Below, piece after piece: positions 1-6,667 of a stretch of DNA of 6,667 bases. The notes under the pieces are model-generated. The model had not been told where the DNA came from, made no database searches, and was given only the letters and a program-made list of their open reading frames with translations. The stretch is taken from positions 1-6,667 of the forward strand of contig CADEGS010000236.1 of the NCBI GenBank assembly GCA_902826945.1, given 5' to 3'. Position numbers and translations under genes: made by a program. The DNA is from an uncultured bacterium. Lineage in GTDB: Bacteria; Planctomycetota; UBA1135; GCA-002686595. How positions within the stretch are numbered: the first letter of the stretch is position 1; every line of letters begins with the position of its first letter.

Positions 1-1292
<1,292 letters not shown>

Positions 1293-1300
1293 TCCCTCCC

Positions 1301-2482
1301 GTGACGGCCACCCGGGAGCGCGCGCCCTCCGAGCTCGGGACCGTGCTCTCGCCGCTGGCGCAGCGGCTCGAAGCGCGCGCGCGCTGCGCCGGCGCCTCGC
1401 CCGCGGCGCTCGACCCCGCGCGCGCGCGCCTGTGGCTCGCGGCCGAGGAGCTCGACGCGCCCGCGCGCGCGGCGCTCGCCCTGGAGCCCGAGCTCGCGCT
1501 GCGCGCGCCCGACGGACGGCGCGACGCGCCGCCCGAGCGAGCGCAGGACGCGCTGTGGACGCTCGAGGGCCCGGCCGAGGCGCTCGCGCGCCTGGCGCGC
1601 CGCGAGCCCGCCTTCGCCGTGCTCGAGCTGACCCACCGGCTGGCCTGCCGCGCGCCCGAGGCGCCCGAGCTGATGGGCATCGTGAACGTGACGCCCGACA
1701 GCTTCTCCGACGGCGGCGCGTTCCTCGCGCCGGAGGCCGCGCTCGAGCGCGCGCGCGCCCTGACGGCGGGCGGCGCCGCCTGGATCGACGTCGGCGGCGA
1801 GTCCACCCGCCCGGGGGCGACGCCGGTGGACGAGGCCGAGGAGCTGCGCCGCCTGCTGCCCGCGCTCGCGCTGCTCTCCGAGGCGCGCGTCGCGCCGCTC
1901 TCGATCGACACGCGCCGGGCGTCGGTCGCGCGCGCGGCGCTCGCGCGCGGCGCGCGCATGGTCAACGACGTCAGCGCCGGAACGGCCGACCCGGCCATGG
2001 CCGAGCTGGTCGCCGAGCGCGGCGCGCAGGTGATCCTGATGCACATGCCGGGCGACCCGCGCTCGATGCAGGAGCGCGCGCGCTACGACGACGTCGTGCG
2101 CGAGGTGGCGCGCTGGTTGCGCGCGCGCGCCGCGGCCTTCTGCGCCGCGGGCGTCCGGCCCGAGCGCGTCGTGCTCGACCCCGGCCTCGGCTTCGGCAAG
2201 CGCCTGGAGCACAACCTGGCGCTCCTGCGCGCGCTGCCCGAGCTGCGCTCGCTGGGCTTCCCGCTGTGCGCGGGCCCCTCGCGCAAGGCCTTCCTGAGCG
2301 CGCTCGGCGGCGCGCCGTGGCAGGCCGAGAAGGTGCCCGAGACCGCCGCCGCCGTGACCGCCTGCGTGCTCCTCGGCGCGCGCCTGGTGCGCGTGCACGA
2401 CGTGTCCGCGCTGGCGCCCGCCGCGCGCGTCGCGGCGGCGCTCGCCGGCGTTTCCTCCCCCGAGCCGGCGCCCGCACCCTGA
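1301..2482 (+). CDS. folP: Dihydropteroate synthase with N-terminal extension
   Basis: This enzyme condenses 7,8-dihydropterin pyrophosphate with p-aminobenzoate to give dihydropteroate in folate synthesis; it is cytosolic and the sulfonamide target. The core starts near residue 125: MGIVNVTPDSFSDGG (pyrophosphate loop), GGESTRPG at 165-172, SIDT at 201-204, NDVSAG at 222-227, MHMPGDPRSMQ from 247, DPGLGFGK at 293-300, SRKAFL at 327-332 and RVHDV at 364-368. The expected ligands are therefore present (N129, D203, N222, D293, K329, R364, H366). The protein is 393 residues against about 280 for E. coli FolP. The extra ~124 N-terminal residues resemble the extension found in some bacterial FolP proteins (a leucine-rich stretch, then a 'LeGpaeaLarLarrePaF'-like segment), but the match is loose. 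The GTG at 1301 is chosen because it is the first start after the ftsH stop. It has no Shine-Dalgarno sequence, and a second GTG at 1343 is possible, so the exact start is uncertain. Three bases separate its stop from cdaA. Confidence 0.95.
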   Translation: MTATRERAPSELGTVLSPLAQRLEARARCAGASPAALDPARARLWLAAEELDAPARAALALEPELALRAPDGRRDAPPERAQDALWTLEGPAEALARLARREPAFAVLELTHRLACRAPEAPELMGIVNVTPDSFSDGGAFLAPEAALERARALTAGGAAWIDVGGESTRPGATPVDEAEELRRLLPALALLSEARVAPLSIDTRRASVARAALARGARMVNDVSAGTADPAMAELVAERGAQVILMHMPGDPRSMQERARYDDVVREVARWLRARAAAFCAAGVRPERVVLDPGLGFGKRLEHNLALLRALPELRSLGFPLCAGPSRKAFLSALGGAPWQAEKVPETAAAVTACVLLGARLVRVHDVSALAPAARVAAALAGVSSPEPAPAP

Positions 2483-2485
2483 GCC

Positions 2486-4408
2486 ATGCCGCTCTCGCGC
2501 TGGATCCTGCAGCTCCTGATCCTCGCGGCGGGGATCCACTTCTTCCTGCGCTTCGTGCGCAGCGCGCGCGGCAGCCGCCTGACGCGCGGCCTCCTGCTCA
2601 CGATCGCGATCGGCTTCGTCGGGCTGTGGGGCCTCTCCAAGGCCTTCGACCTGGAGGAGCTCTTGCACCTCCTGCACGGCTCGACCGGCTTCCTCCTGGT
2701 CGCGCTCGTGATCGTGTTCCAGCAGGAGGTGCGGCGCGCCTTCGCGCTGCTCGGCAGCACGTCGCTGCTCGGCCGGCTGGTGAACCCCGCGGGCGGGGAC
2801 GAGCTGCGCCGCGTCGTGCGCGCGGCGCGCTCGATGGCCTCGCGCCGCTGCGGCGCGCTGATCGCGTTCGAGCGCCAGACGCCGCTCGCCGGCTTCCTCG
2901 AGGGCGGCACGCAGCTCGACGCGGCGGTGACCGCGCGCCTACTGGAGTCGCTCTTCCACCCCGGCGGCGCGCTGCACGACGGCGGGGTCGTCGTGCGCCG
3001 CGACCGCGTGCTGCAGGCGGGCTGCATCTTCCCGCTGCCCGAGCAGACCGGGATCGACCCGCGCCTGGGCACGCGCCACCGCGCGGCGATGGGGCTCTCC
3101 GAGGAGAGCGACGCGGTCGTGCTGGTCGTCTCCGAGGAGACCGGCGCCATCTCGCTCGCCAAGGGCGGGCAGCTGCGCACCGTGCTGTCGGCCGACGAGG
3201 TCGAGGACGAGCTGCGGCGCCTGATGGAGGGCGGCGAGGGCGGCGTGCTCGACGAGGGCGGCGCGCGCGCGGGCTGGTGGCGCGACCTGGCCTGGCTGCC
3301 GGCGTCGCTCCTGCTCGCGGCGGGCATCCTCTACGTCACGCACCAGGACATCCGCACGTCGAAGCAGTTCGTGGTGCAGGTCGTCGCCGCCGCCGCGGGG
3401 ACGCCCGCGCCGCCGCACGCCGGCCAGGTGCTGGTCGTGCTGGGCCCCGGCTACCGGCTGGCGGCGGGCGGCGGGCAGGCCGAGGTCGAGGTGCGCGGCT
3501 CGCGCTCGCAGATCGAGGAGATCGGCGAGAGCCTGAGCGGCATCTTCACCTTCCCCGAGGGCGGCGCGGACGAGCTGGCCCTGCCGCTGGCGCAGGTGAG
3601 CTGGCAGCGCCCGGTGCTGGGCATCGACTACGAGTGGGTCGAGGCCGCGCCGCTCTTGCGGCGCGCGCCCTTCGAGGAGCGGCGCCTGCCGATCGGCCCG
3701 CAGGACCTCTTCGCCGAGACCGCCGCGCTCGACGGCCGCTACGAGCCCGACCTCGAGCGCGCCGTGTTCGAGCCCGAGCCCGCGCTGGTCCTGCGCGGGC
3801 CGCGCTCGGACGCCTGGCCGGCCGCCGGCGCGCTGCTCGCGCCGCTGGTCTTCTCGCGCGAGGAGACGCGCGAGGCGAAGAAGAGCCTGGTGCTCAAGGA
3901 CGAGGCCAAGGCGAACGGCTACGAGCTCCTGCGCGGCGTGCAGGTCACGATCCCGATCGCCCCCGCGCGCCGCGACCTCGGCACGGTGACGAAGGAGATC
4001 GCGCTGATCGCGCTCGACCCCGCGCGCCAGGACGAGCTCCAGCGCTGGTCGCTGCCCGCCCACGCGCAGACGGCGCGCTTCCGCATCGAGACCGCGGGCC
4101 TGATCCCGGCCGACGCCGACCCCGGCTCGACGGTCTACCGCGAGCGCGCCGCCGCCATCCGCGCCTTCGTCGAGGCCAACCTCTTCGCCTTCGTGGACGT
4201 GAGCGACGCGCCGCTCGAGGGTGACGGCCAGACCTTCCTGGTGAAGGACGTCCTGCGCAAGGACTGGTCGGCCGAGCTCGACTCCCTGGTCGGCTCCAGG
4301 GGCGGCCCGCAGGACGAAGGAGCGCTCGAGGTCCGGCTCGAGAGCGACGAGCGCGTGCGCCTCGAGCGCCGTGCCCCGCCCGCGGGCTCCTCCGGCGAGA
4401 GCAACTGA
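2486..4408 (+). CDS. cdaA: Diadenylate cyclase CdaA fused to YbbR/CdaR-like module
   Basis: The N-terminal half is a CdaA-type cyclase that makes c-di-AMP from two ATP. It has three membrane helices (about 6-24, 33-52, 67-79), the family segment IVFQQEVRRAFALLG (76-90), then the DAC domain with LHDGG at 163-167 (usually DGA), GTRHRAAMGLSE at 195-206 and SEETGAISLAKGG at 216-228. RHR is intact. CdaA proteins normally end near 270 residues; this one has 640. After a short linker with Arg residues, a fourth hydrophobic segment (about 268-285) should carry the chain across the membrane, placing 286-640 outside the cytoplasm. That part contains two similar cores exactly 100 residues apart, VEVRGSRS (334-341) and LVLRGPRS (434-441), resembling YbbR-domain strands. 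YbbR/CdaR is the usual separate neighbour regulator of CdaA, and no separate ybbR gene is present here. The CdaA assignment is firm; the YbbR assignment is inferred from topology, context and weak motif similarity. The ATG lies 3 bases after the folP stop, with no clear ribosome binding site, suggesting coupling. Confidence 0.93.
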   Translation: MPLSRWILQLLILAAGIHFFLRFVRSARGSRLTRGLLLTIAIGFVGLWGLSKAFDLEELLHLLHGSTGFLLVALVIVFQQEVRRAFALLGSTSLLGRLVNPAGGDELRRVVRAARSMASRRCGALIAFERQTPLAGFLEGGTQLDAAVTARLLESLFHPGGALHDGGVVVRRDRVLQAGCIFPLPEQTGIDPRLGTRHRAAMGLSEESDAVVLVVSEETGAISLAKGGQLRTVLSADEVEDELRRLMEGGEGGVLDEGGARAGWWRDLAWLPASLLLAAGILYVTHQDIRTSKQFVVQVVAAAAGTPAPPHAGQVLVVLGPGYRLAAGGGQAEVEVRGSRSQIEEIGESLSGIFTFPEGGADELALPLAQVSWQRPVLGIDYEWVEAAPLLRRAPFEERRLPIGPQDLFAETAALDGRYEPDLERAVFEPEPALVLRGPRSDAWPAAGALLAPLVFSREETREAKKSLVLKDEAKANGYELLRGVQVTIPIAPARRDLGTVTKEIALIALDPARQDELQRWSLPAHAQTARFRIETAGLIPADADPGSTVYRERAAAIRAFVEANLFAFVDVSDAPLEGDGQTFLVKDVLRKDWSAELDSLVGSRGGPQDEGALEVRLESDERVRLERRAPPAGSSGESN

Positions 4409-4470
4409 GCGGCGCGCGCGGCGCCGACGGCGAACCGGGCTCGGCGATCCAACGCGGCCGTCCGGCGCGG

Positions 4471-4476
4471 TAGGCT
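4471..4476 (+). promoter_or_regulatory. Possible -10 element (TAGGCT) upstream of glmM
   Basis: TAGGCT fits the TAnnnT pattern of sigma-70-type -10 elements in high-GC bacteria and stands out in an almost A/T-free region, about 70 bases before the glmM start. No convincing TTGACA-like -35 lies at the proper distance; the bases around 4447-4453 (atccaac) are the best and are poor. This is a weak candidate for a secondary promoter serving glmM-tsaB. Confidence 0.22.
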
Positions 4477-4533
4477 GGGCCGCGCGCGGCGGCCCGAGCC
4501 CTCCCCCCCCGCTCCGCGCACCACTCCCCCCTC

Positions 4534-4539
4534 GAGGAA
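4534..4539 (+). promoter_or_regulatory. Ribosome binding site of glmM (GAGGAA)
   Basis: GAGGAA ends 5 bases before the GTG at 4545, a good Shine-Dalgarno spacing. It decides the start: the next in-frame GTG at 4563 is too far from it, and starting there would leave only two residues before the conserved RIFGTDGVRG motif. Confidence 0.75.
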
Positions 4540-4544
4540 CGCGC

Positions 4545-5900
4545 GTGATCTCGAACGAATCCGTGCCCCGCATCTTCGGCACCGACGGCGTCCGCGGCCG
4601 CTACGGCGAGGGCTGGCTGCGGCCCGACAGCGTGTCGGCGCTGGGGCGAGCGGTCGCGCGCGTGTGGGGGCCGCGCGTCGCCGGGCGGCGCGTGCTGAGC
4701 GGCCACGACGGGCGCTCCTCGGGGCCGGAGCTCGAGCGCGCCCTGGCGCGCGGCCTGGCCCAGGGCGGCTTCACGACGACCAGCGCCGGGCTGGTCACGA
4801 CGCCGGGCCTCGCGCACCTCGGGCGCGGCGGCGATTTCGTCCTGGCGGCGATGGTCAGCGCCTCGCACAACCCCGCCGAGGACAACGGCATCAAGCTCTT
4901 CGGCGCCGAGGGCGACAAGCTGCCCGACGCGCTCGAGCTCGAGATCGAGGCCGCGCTGCGCGCCGACCCGGCGCCGGCCCCCGACGGCCCGCCGCCCGCG
5001 CACGAGCCGGCGCTGGAGGAGCGCTACCTCGCCCACCTGCTGCGCGTCGGCGCGGGGCTCTCGCTCGCGGGCTGGCGCGTCGCGCTCGACGCGGCCAACG
5101 GCGGCGCCAGCCACGTCGCGCCGCGCCTCCTGGCGGCGCTGGGCGCCGAGGTGGACGCGATCGCCTGCGCGCCCGACGGCCAGAACATCAACGCCGGCTG
5201 CGGCTCGACCCACCCCGAGGGGCTGCAGCGCGCGGTGCGCGAGCGCGGCGCGCGGCTGGGCATCGCGCTCGACGGCGACGGCGACCGCTGCCTGCTGGTG
5301 GACGAGCGCGGCGCGCTCGTCCACGGCGACGCCATCCTGACGATCGTCGCGCGCAGCGCGGTGGCGGCCGGGCGCTGGAAGAAGAAGCGCGTCGTGGCGA
5401 CGGTCATGTCGAACCGCGGGCTGGCGCGCGCGCTGCGCGAGGTCGGCGTCGAGGTCGAGACCGTCGGCGTCGGCGACCGGCGCGTGGTCGAGGCGCTGCG
5501 CCGGGGCGACCTGCCGCTCGGCGGCGAGCAGTCGGGCCACGTCGTGTTCGGCGCGGACAACGACTACATCGGCGACGGGCTCTACACGGCGCTGCGCGTG
5601 CTGCGCATCCTGGCCGAGGAGGGCGCGCCGCTCTCGGCGCTGGCCGCCCCCTACCGGCCGTTCCCGCAGGTCCTGATCAACGTGCCGGTGGCGCGCAAGC
5701 CCGAGCTCGGCGCGCTGGCCGGCGTGCGCGAGCTCGCCGGGCGCGTCGAGTCCGCGCTCGGTGACGACGGGCGCGTGCTCTTGCGCTACTCGGGCACCGA
5801 GCCGCTGGCGCGCGTGATGGTCGAGGGCCCCGACGAGGAATGGATCCGCGCGCGCGCCTCCGAGCTGGCCGCGGCGATCGCGCAGGAGATCGGGGCCTGA
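4545..5900 (+). CDS. glmM: Phosphoglucosamine mutase GlmM
   Basis: GlmM converts glucosamine-6-phosphate to glucosamine-1-phosphate, the cytosolic step that leads to UDP-GlcNAc, peptidoglycan and lipopolysaccharide. From the GTG at 4545 the protein has 451 residues, the normal family length (about 445). Motifs in order: RIFGTDGVRG at 9-18; the phosphoserine loop SASHNP at 105-110, with Ser107 as the expected phosphorylated residue; the metal loop DGDGDR at 243-248; the sugar-specificity loop GGEQSGH at 326-332; and the phosphate-binding loop RYSGTEPLARVMVEG at 414-428. All four domains of the alpha-D-phosphohexomutase fold are represented and intact. The early motif usually seen as D-T-R-x-S-G reads DGRSSG (55-60), a small oddity. 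The alternative of a phosphomannomutase is unlikely given the GlmM-type N-terminus and the cdaA neighbour. In Firmicutes GlmM binds CdaA and lowers c-di-AMP synthesis; whether it does so here is unknown. Its stop overlaps the tsaB start. Confidence 0.97.
   Translation: MISNESVPRIFGTDGVRGRYGEGWLRPDSVSALGRAVARVWGPRVAGRRVLSGHDGRSSGPELERALARGLAQGGFTTTSAGLVTTPGLAHLGRGGDFVLAAMVSASHNPAEDNGIKLFGAEGDKLPDALELEIEAALRADPAPAPDGPPPAHEPALEERYLAHLLRVGAGLSLAGWRVALDAANGGASHVAPRLLAALGAEVDAIACAPDGQNINAGCGSTHPEGLQRAVRERGARLGIALDGDGDRCLLVDERGALVHGDAILTIVARSAVAAGRWKKKRVVATVMSNRGLARALREVGVEVETVGVGDRRVVEALRRGDLPLGGEQSGHVVFGADNDYIGDGLYTALRVLRILAEEGAPLSALAAPYRPFPQVLINVPVARKPELGALAGVRELAGRVESALGDDGRVLLRYSGTEPLARVMVEGPDEEWIRARASELAAAIAQEIGA
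5884..5888 (+). promoter_or_regulatory. Ribosome binding site of tsaB (AGGAG)
   Basis: AGGAG lies inside the last codons of glmM, 8 bases before the CTG at 5897. It supports that CTG as the tsaB start, since the frame has no ATG, GTG or TTG at a suitable place: the only upstream ATG (5840) has its purine stretch directly abutting it. Confidence 0.6.
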
Positions 5901-6553
5901 AGGCCGACGTCGCGATCGAGACCTCCTCGCGGCCCGGCTCGGTCGCGCTGGCCGTCGGCGCGCGGCGCAAGAGCGCCTTCCTGTCCGGCGGGCGCGCGCA
6001 CGCCAGCGACCTCTACCCGGCCCTGGCGGCGCTGTGCGCGGAGCTCGGCTGCGAGCTCGCGCGCGGGGCGCTGGGAACGGTCTTCGTGGGCATCGGGCCC
6101 GGCAGCTACACCGGCCTGCGCGTGGGCATCGCGTGCGCGCAGGGGCTGGCGTACACGAGCGGCGCGCGCCTCGTCGGCGTGCCCTCGTTCGAGGTGCTGG
6201 CGCTGGCCGGGCTGAACGACGGCGAGGAGGGCCTCGTCGCCTGCGACGCGCGCGCGGGCGCGTACGCCTGCGCGCGCTACCGGCGCGAGGCGGACGGCGT
6301 CGTCGAGCGCGCCGCGGCGCGCGCGGTCGCGCACGGCGCGCTGGCGGCGGAGCTCGCGCCCGCGGGCGCGCCGCTCGTCGCGCTCGGCGACGAGCGCGCG
6401 CTGGCCGAGCTCGCGCGCGACGCGCCGCGCTGCGAGCGGCGCGCGCTGCCGGTCGCCGACGCGCTGGCGCTGTTCGCGCTGGGCGCGGCGCGTCCCGCCG
6501 CGCGGGTGCCGCAGGAGGTCGAGCCGCTGTACCTGCGCGCGTTCGGCACCTGA
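5897..6553 (+). CDS. tsaB: tRNA t6A37 threonylcarbamoyltransferase subunit TsaB
   Basis: TsaB is the catalytically inactive partner of TsaD. With TsaD and TsaE it transfers threonylcarbamoyl from threonylcarbamoyl-AMP (made by TsaC) to A37 of tRNAs that read ANN codons, in the cytosol. Read from the CTG at 5897 the protein has 218 residues, matching the family (about 220-230). Visible features: the N-terminal ASKHA strand DVAIETSSRPGSVALAVG (4-21); the H-x-x-x-L stretch HASDLYPAL (35-43); the signature GIGPGSYTGLRVGIACAQG (65-83) followed by VGVPSFEVLA (93-102); CDARAGAYACARY (116-128); and the C-terminal VEPLYLRAF (208-216). TsaD is ruled out by length and by the absence of its metal-binding HxxxH motif. 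The CTG start overlaps the glmM TGA as CTGA and has a well-placed AGGAG. An ATG start at 5840 would add 19 residues that precede the conserved first strand and overlap glmM by 61 bases, so I consider it less likely. Confidence 0.92.
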   Translation: MKADVAIETSSRPGSVALAVGARRKSAFLSGGRAHASDLYPALAALCAELGCELARGALGTVFVGIGPGSYTGLRVGIACAQGLAYTSGARLVGVPSFEVLALAGLNDGEEGLVACDARAGAYACARYRREADGVVERAAARAVAHGALAAELAPAGAPLVALGDERALAELARDAPRCERRALPVADALALFALGAARPAARVPQEVEPLYLRAFGT

Positions 6554-6570
6554 GCCACGCAGCGGCTCAG
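6550..6570. terminator. Inverted repeat shared by two convergent stop codons
   Basis: CTGAGCC (6550-6556) and GGCTCAG (6564-6570) form a perfect 7-bp stem around the 7-base loop ACGCAGC. The left arm contains the tsaB stop TGA, and the right arm contains TCA, the stop codon of the reverse-strand frame. There is no T run on either side, so it would be at best a weak or factor-assisted bidirectional terminator. Confidence 0.4.
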
Positions 6571-6667
6571 ACCCGGCGGCCGCATGGCCGCGGCCGGCGC
6601 GCCAGCGCCGTGGCGCCGCAGGCCTCCTGCGCGCGCAGCGCGAAGCGATCGTCGCGCAGCGACGGAA
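6567..6667 (-). CDS. 3' end of an unidentified convergent gene (partial)
   Basis: On the reverse strand a frame is open from the window edge to a TGA at 6569-6567, giving 32 C-terminal residues that include LRDDRFALRAQEACGATALA and end in GRRV. About 30 of its 32 codons end in G or C, the pattern of the real genes here, whereas the competing forward frame from the ATG at 6584 has many A/T third positions. I do not recognise a family in so short a tail. It could also be non-coding sequence that happens to be open, as chance open frames are frequent at this GC content. Confidence 0.4.
   Translation of the reverse strand, partial: PSLRDDRFALRAQEACGATALARRPRPCGRRV

Larger units (their letters stand above)
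4409..4544 (+). other. Intergenic leader before glmM
   Basis: This is the only gene-free stretch of note between the main genes. Its first half is GC-rich with no visible coding signal. The second half is pyrimidine-rich, with a run of eight C at 4503-4510 and a run of six C at 4526-4531, ending in the glmM ribosome binding site. I see no riboswitch-like or glmS-ribozyme-like architecture and no hairpin with a T run. It could hold an internal promoter or act as a long untranslated leader. Confidence 0.5.

Noticed and set aside
1365..1530. Dense GCGC-type dinucleotide runs as a repeat array
   Set aside because: They reflect Ala/Arg codons (gcg, cgc) in very GC-rich coding sequence; there is no regular repeat unit or spacer structure as in a CRISPR or tandem repeat.
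1432..4224. A 930-codon forward frame across folP and cdaA
   Set aside because: It is out of frame with both genes and consists of low-complexity Arg/Ala/Gly-rich translation with no motifs, whereas the folP and cdaA frames carry complete domain signatures.
2939..5540. Two long reverse-strand frames (2939-4582 and 3945-5540) opposite cdaA and glmM
   Set aside because: They have the same shadow-frame character: Arg/Ala/Gln-rich, no recognisable domains and complete overlap with real genes.
5840..5896. ATG at 5840 as the start of tsaB
   Set aside because: Its purine stretch directly abuts the ATG, it overlaps glmM by 61 bases, and it adds 19 Arg/Gly-rich residues before the conserved N-terminal strand. 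The CTG at 5897 has a proper AGGAG spacing.
6576..6591. Hairpin GCGGCC-GCAT-GGCCGC as a terminator
   Set aside because: It lies within the probable reverse-strand coding tail and has no T run. Short GC palindromes of this sort are expected by chance here, and the repeat at the two stop codons is better placed.
6584..6667. A new forward gene starting at the ATG at 6584
   Set aside because: There is no ribosome binding site, third codon positions are often A or T unlike the neighbours, and the reverse-strand frame over the same bases has the expected GC bias.

Overview
This window is a compact block of core housekeeping genes from a bacterium with very high GC content (clearly above 70%, with nearly every third codon position G or C). 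The genes read left to right as ftsH (5' part cut off by the window edge), folP, a cdaA gene fused to a YbbR/CdaR-like module, glmM and tsaB. A last fragment, probably the 3' end of a gene on the opposite strand, converges on tsaB at the right edge. There are no tRNA or rRNA genes, insertion sequences, CRISPR arrays or signs of recent transfer. Codon and base use are uniform across the five main genes.

Layout. Bases 1-1292 hold the AAA+/M41 protease part of FtsH. Bases 1301-2482 hold dihydropteroate synthase with a long N-terminal extension. Bases 2486-4408 hold a 640-residue membrane protein: a CdaA-type diadenylate cyclase followed by a fourth membrane helix and an extracytoplasmic part with two YbbR-like cores. 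A 135-base gap (4409-4544) then precedes glmM, and is the only sizeable intergenic space. glmM (4545-5900) overlaps the probable CTG start of tsaB (5897-6553). A 7-bp inverted repeat spans the tsaB stop codon and the stop codon of the convergent fragment.

How the genes fit together. ftsH-folP-cdaA-(ybbR/cdaR)-glmM is a gene order I know from several bacterial phyla, including deltaproteobacterial groups such as Myxococcota. The cdaA-cdaR-glmM part is a recognised module: c-di-AMP is made by CdaA, CdaR (YbbR) modulates CdaA from outside the membrane, and GlmM, which commits glucosamine to cell-wall precursors, binds and restrains CdaA in Firmicutes. Here the CdaA and CdaR roles appear to sit on one polypeptide. 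TsaB (tRNA t6A modification) rides at the end, translationally coupled to glmM.

Organism. GC content and gene order suggest a high-GC Gram-negative lineage such as Myxococcota, another former deltaproteobacterial group, or Planctomycetota and relatives. The sequence alone does not settle this. I found no wholly new system. The features most worth attention are the CdaA-YbbR fusion, its DGG variant of the DGA motif, and the probable CTG start of tsaB.
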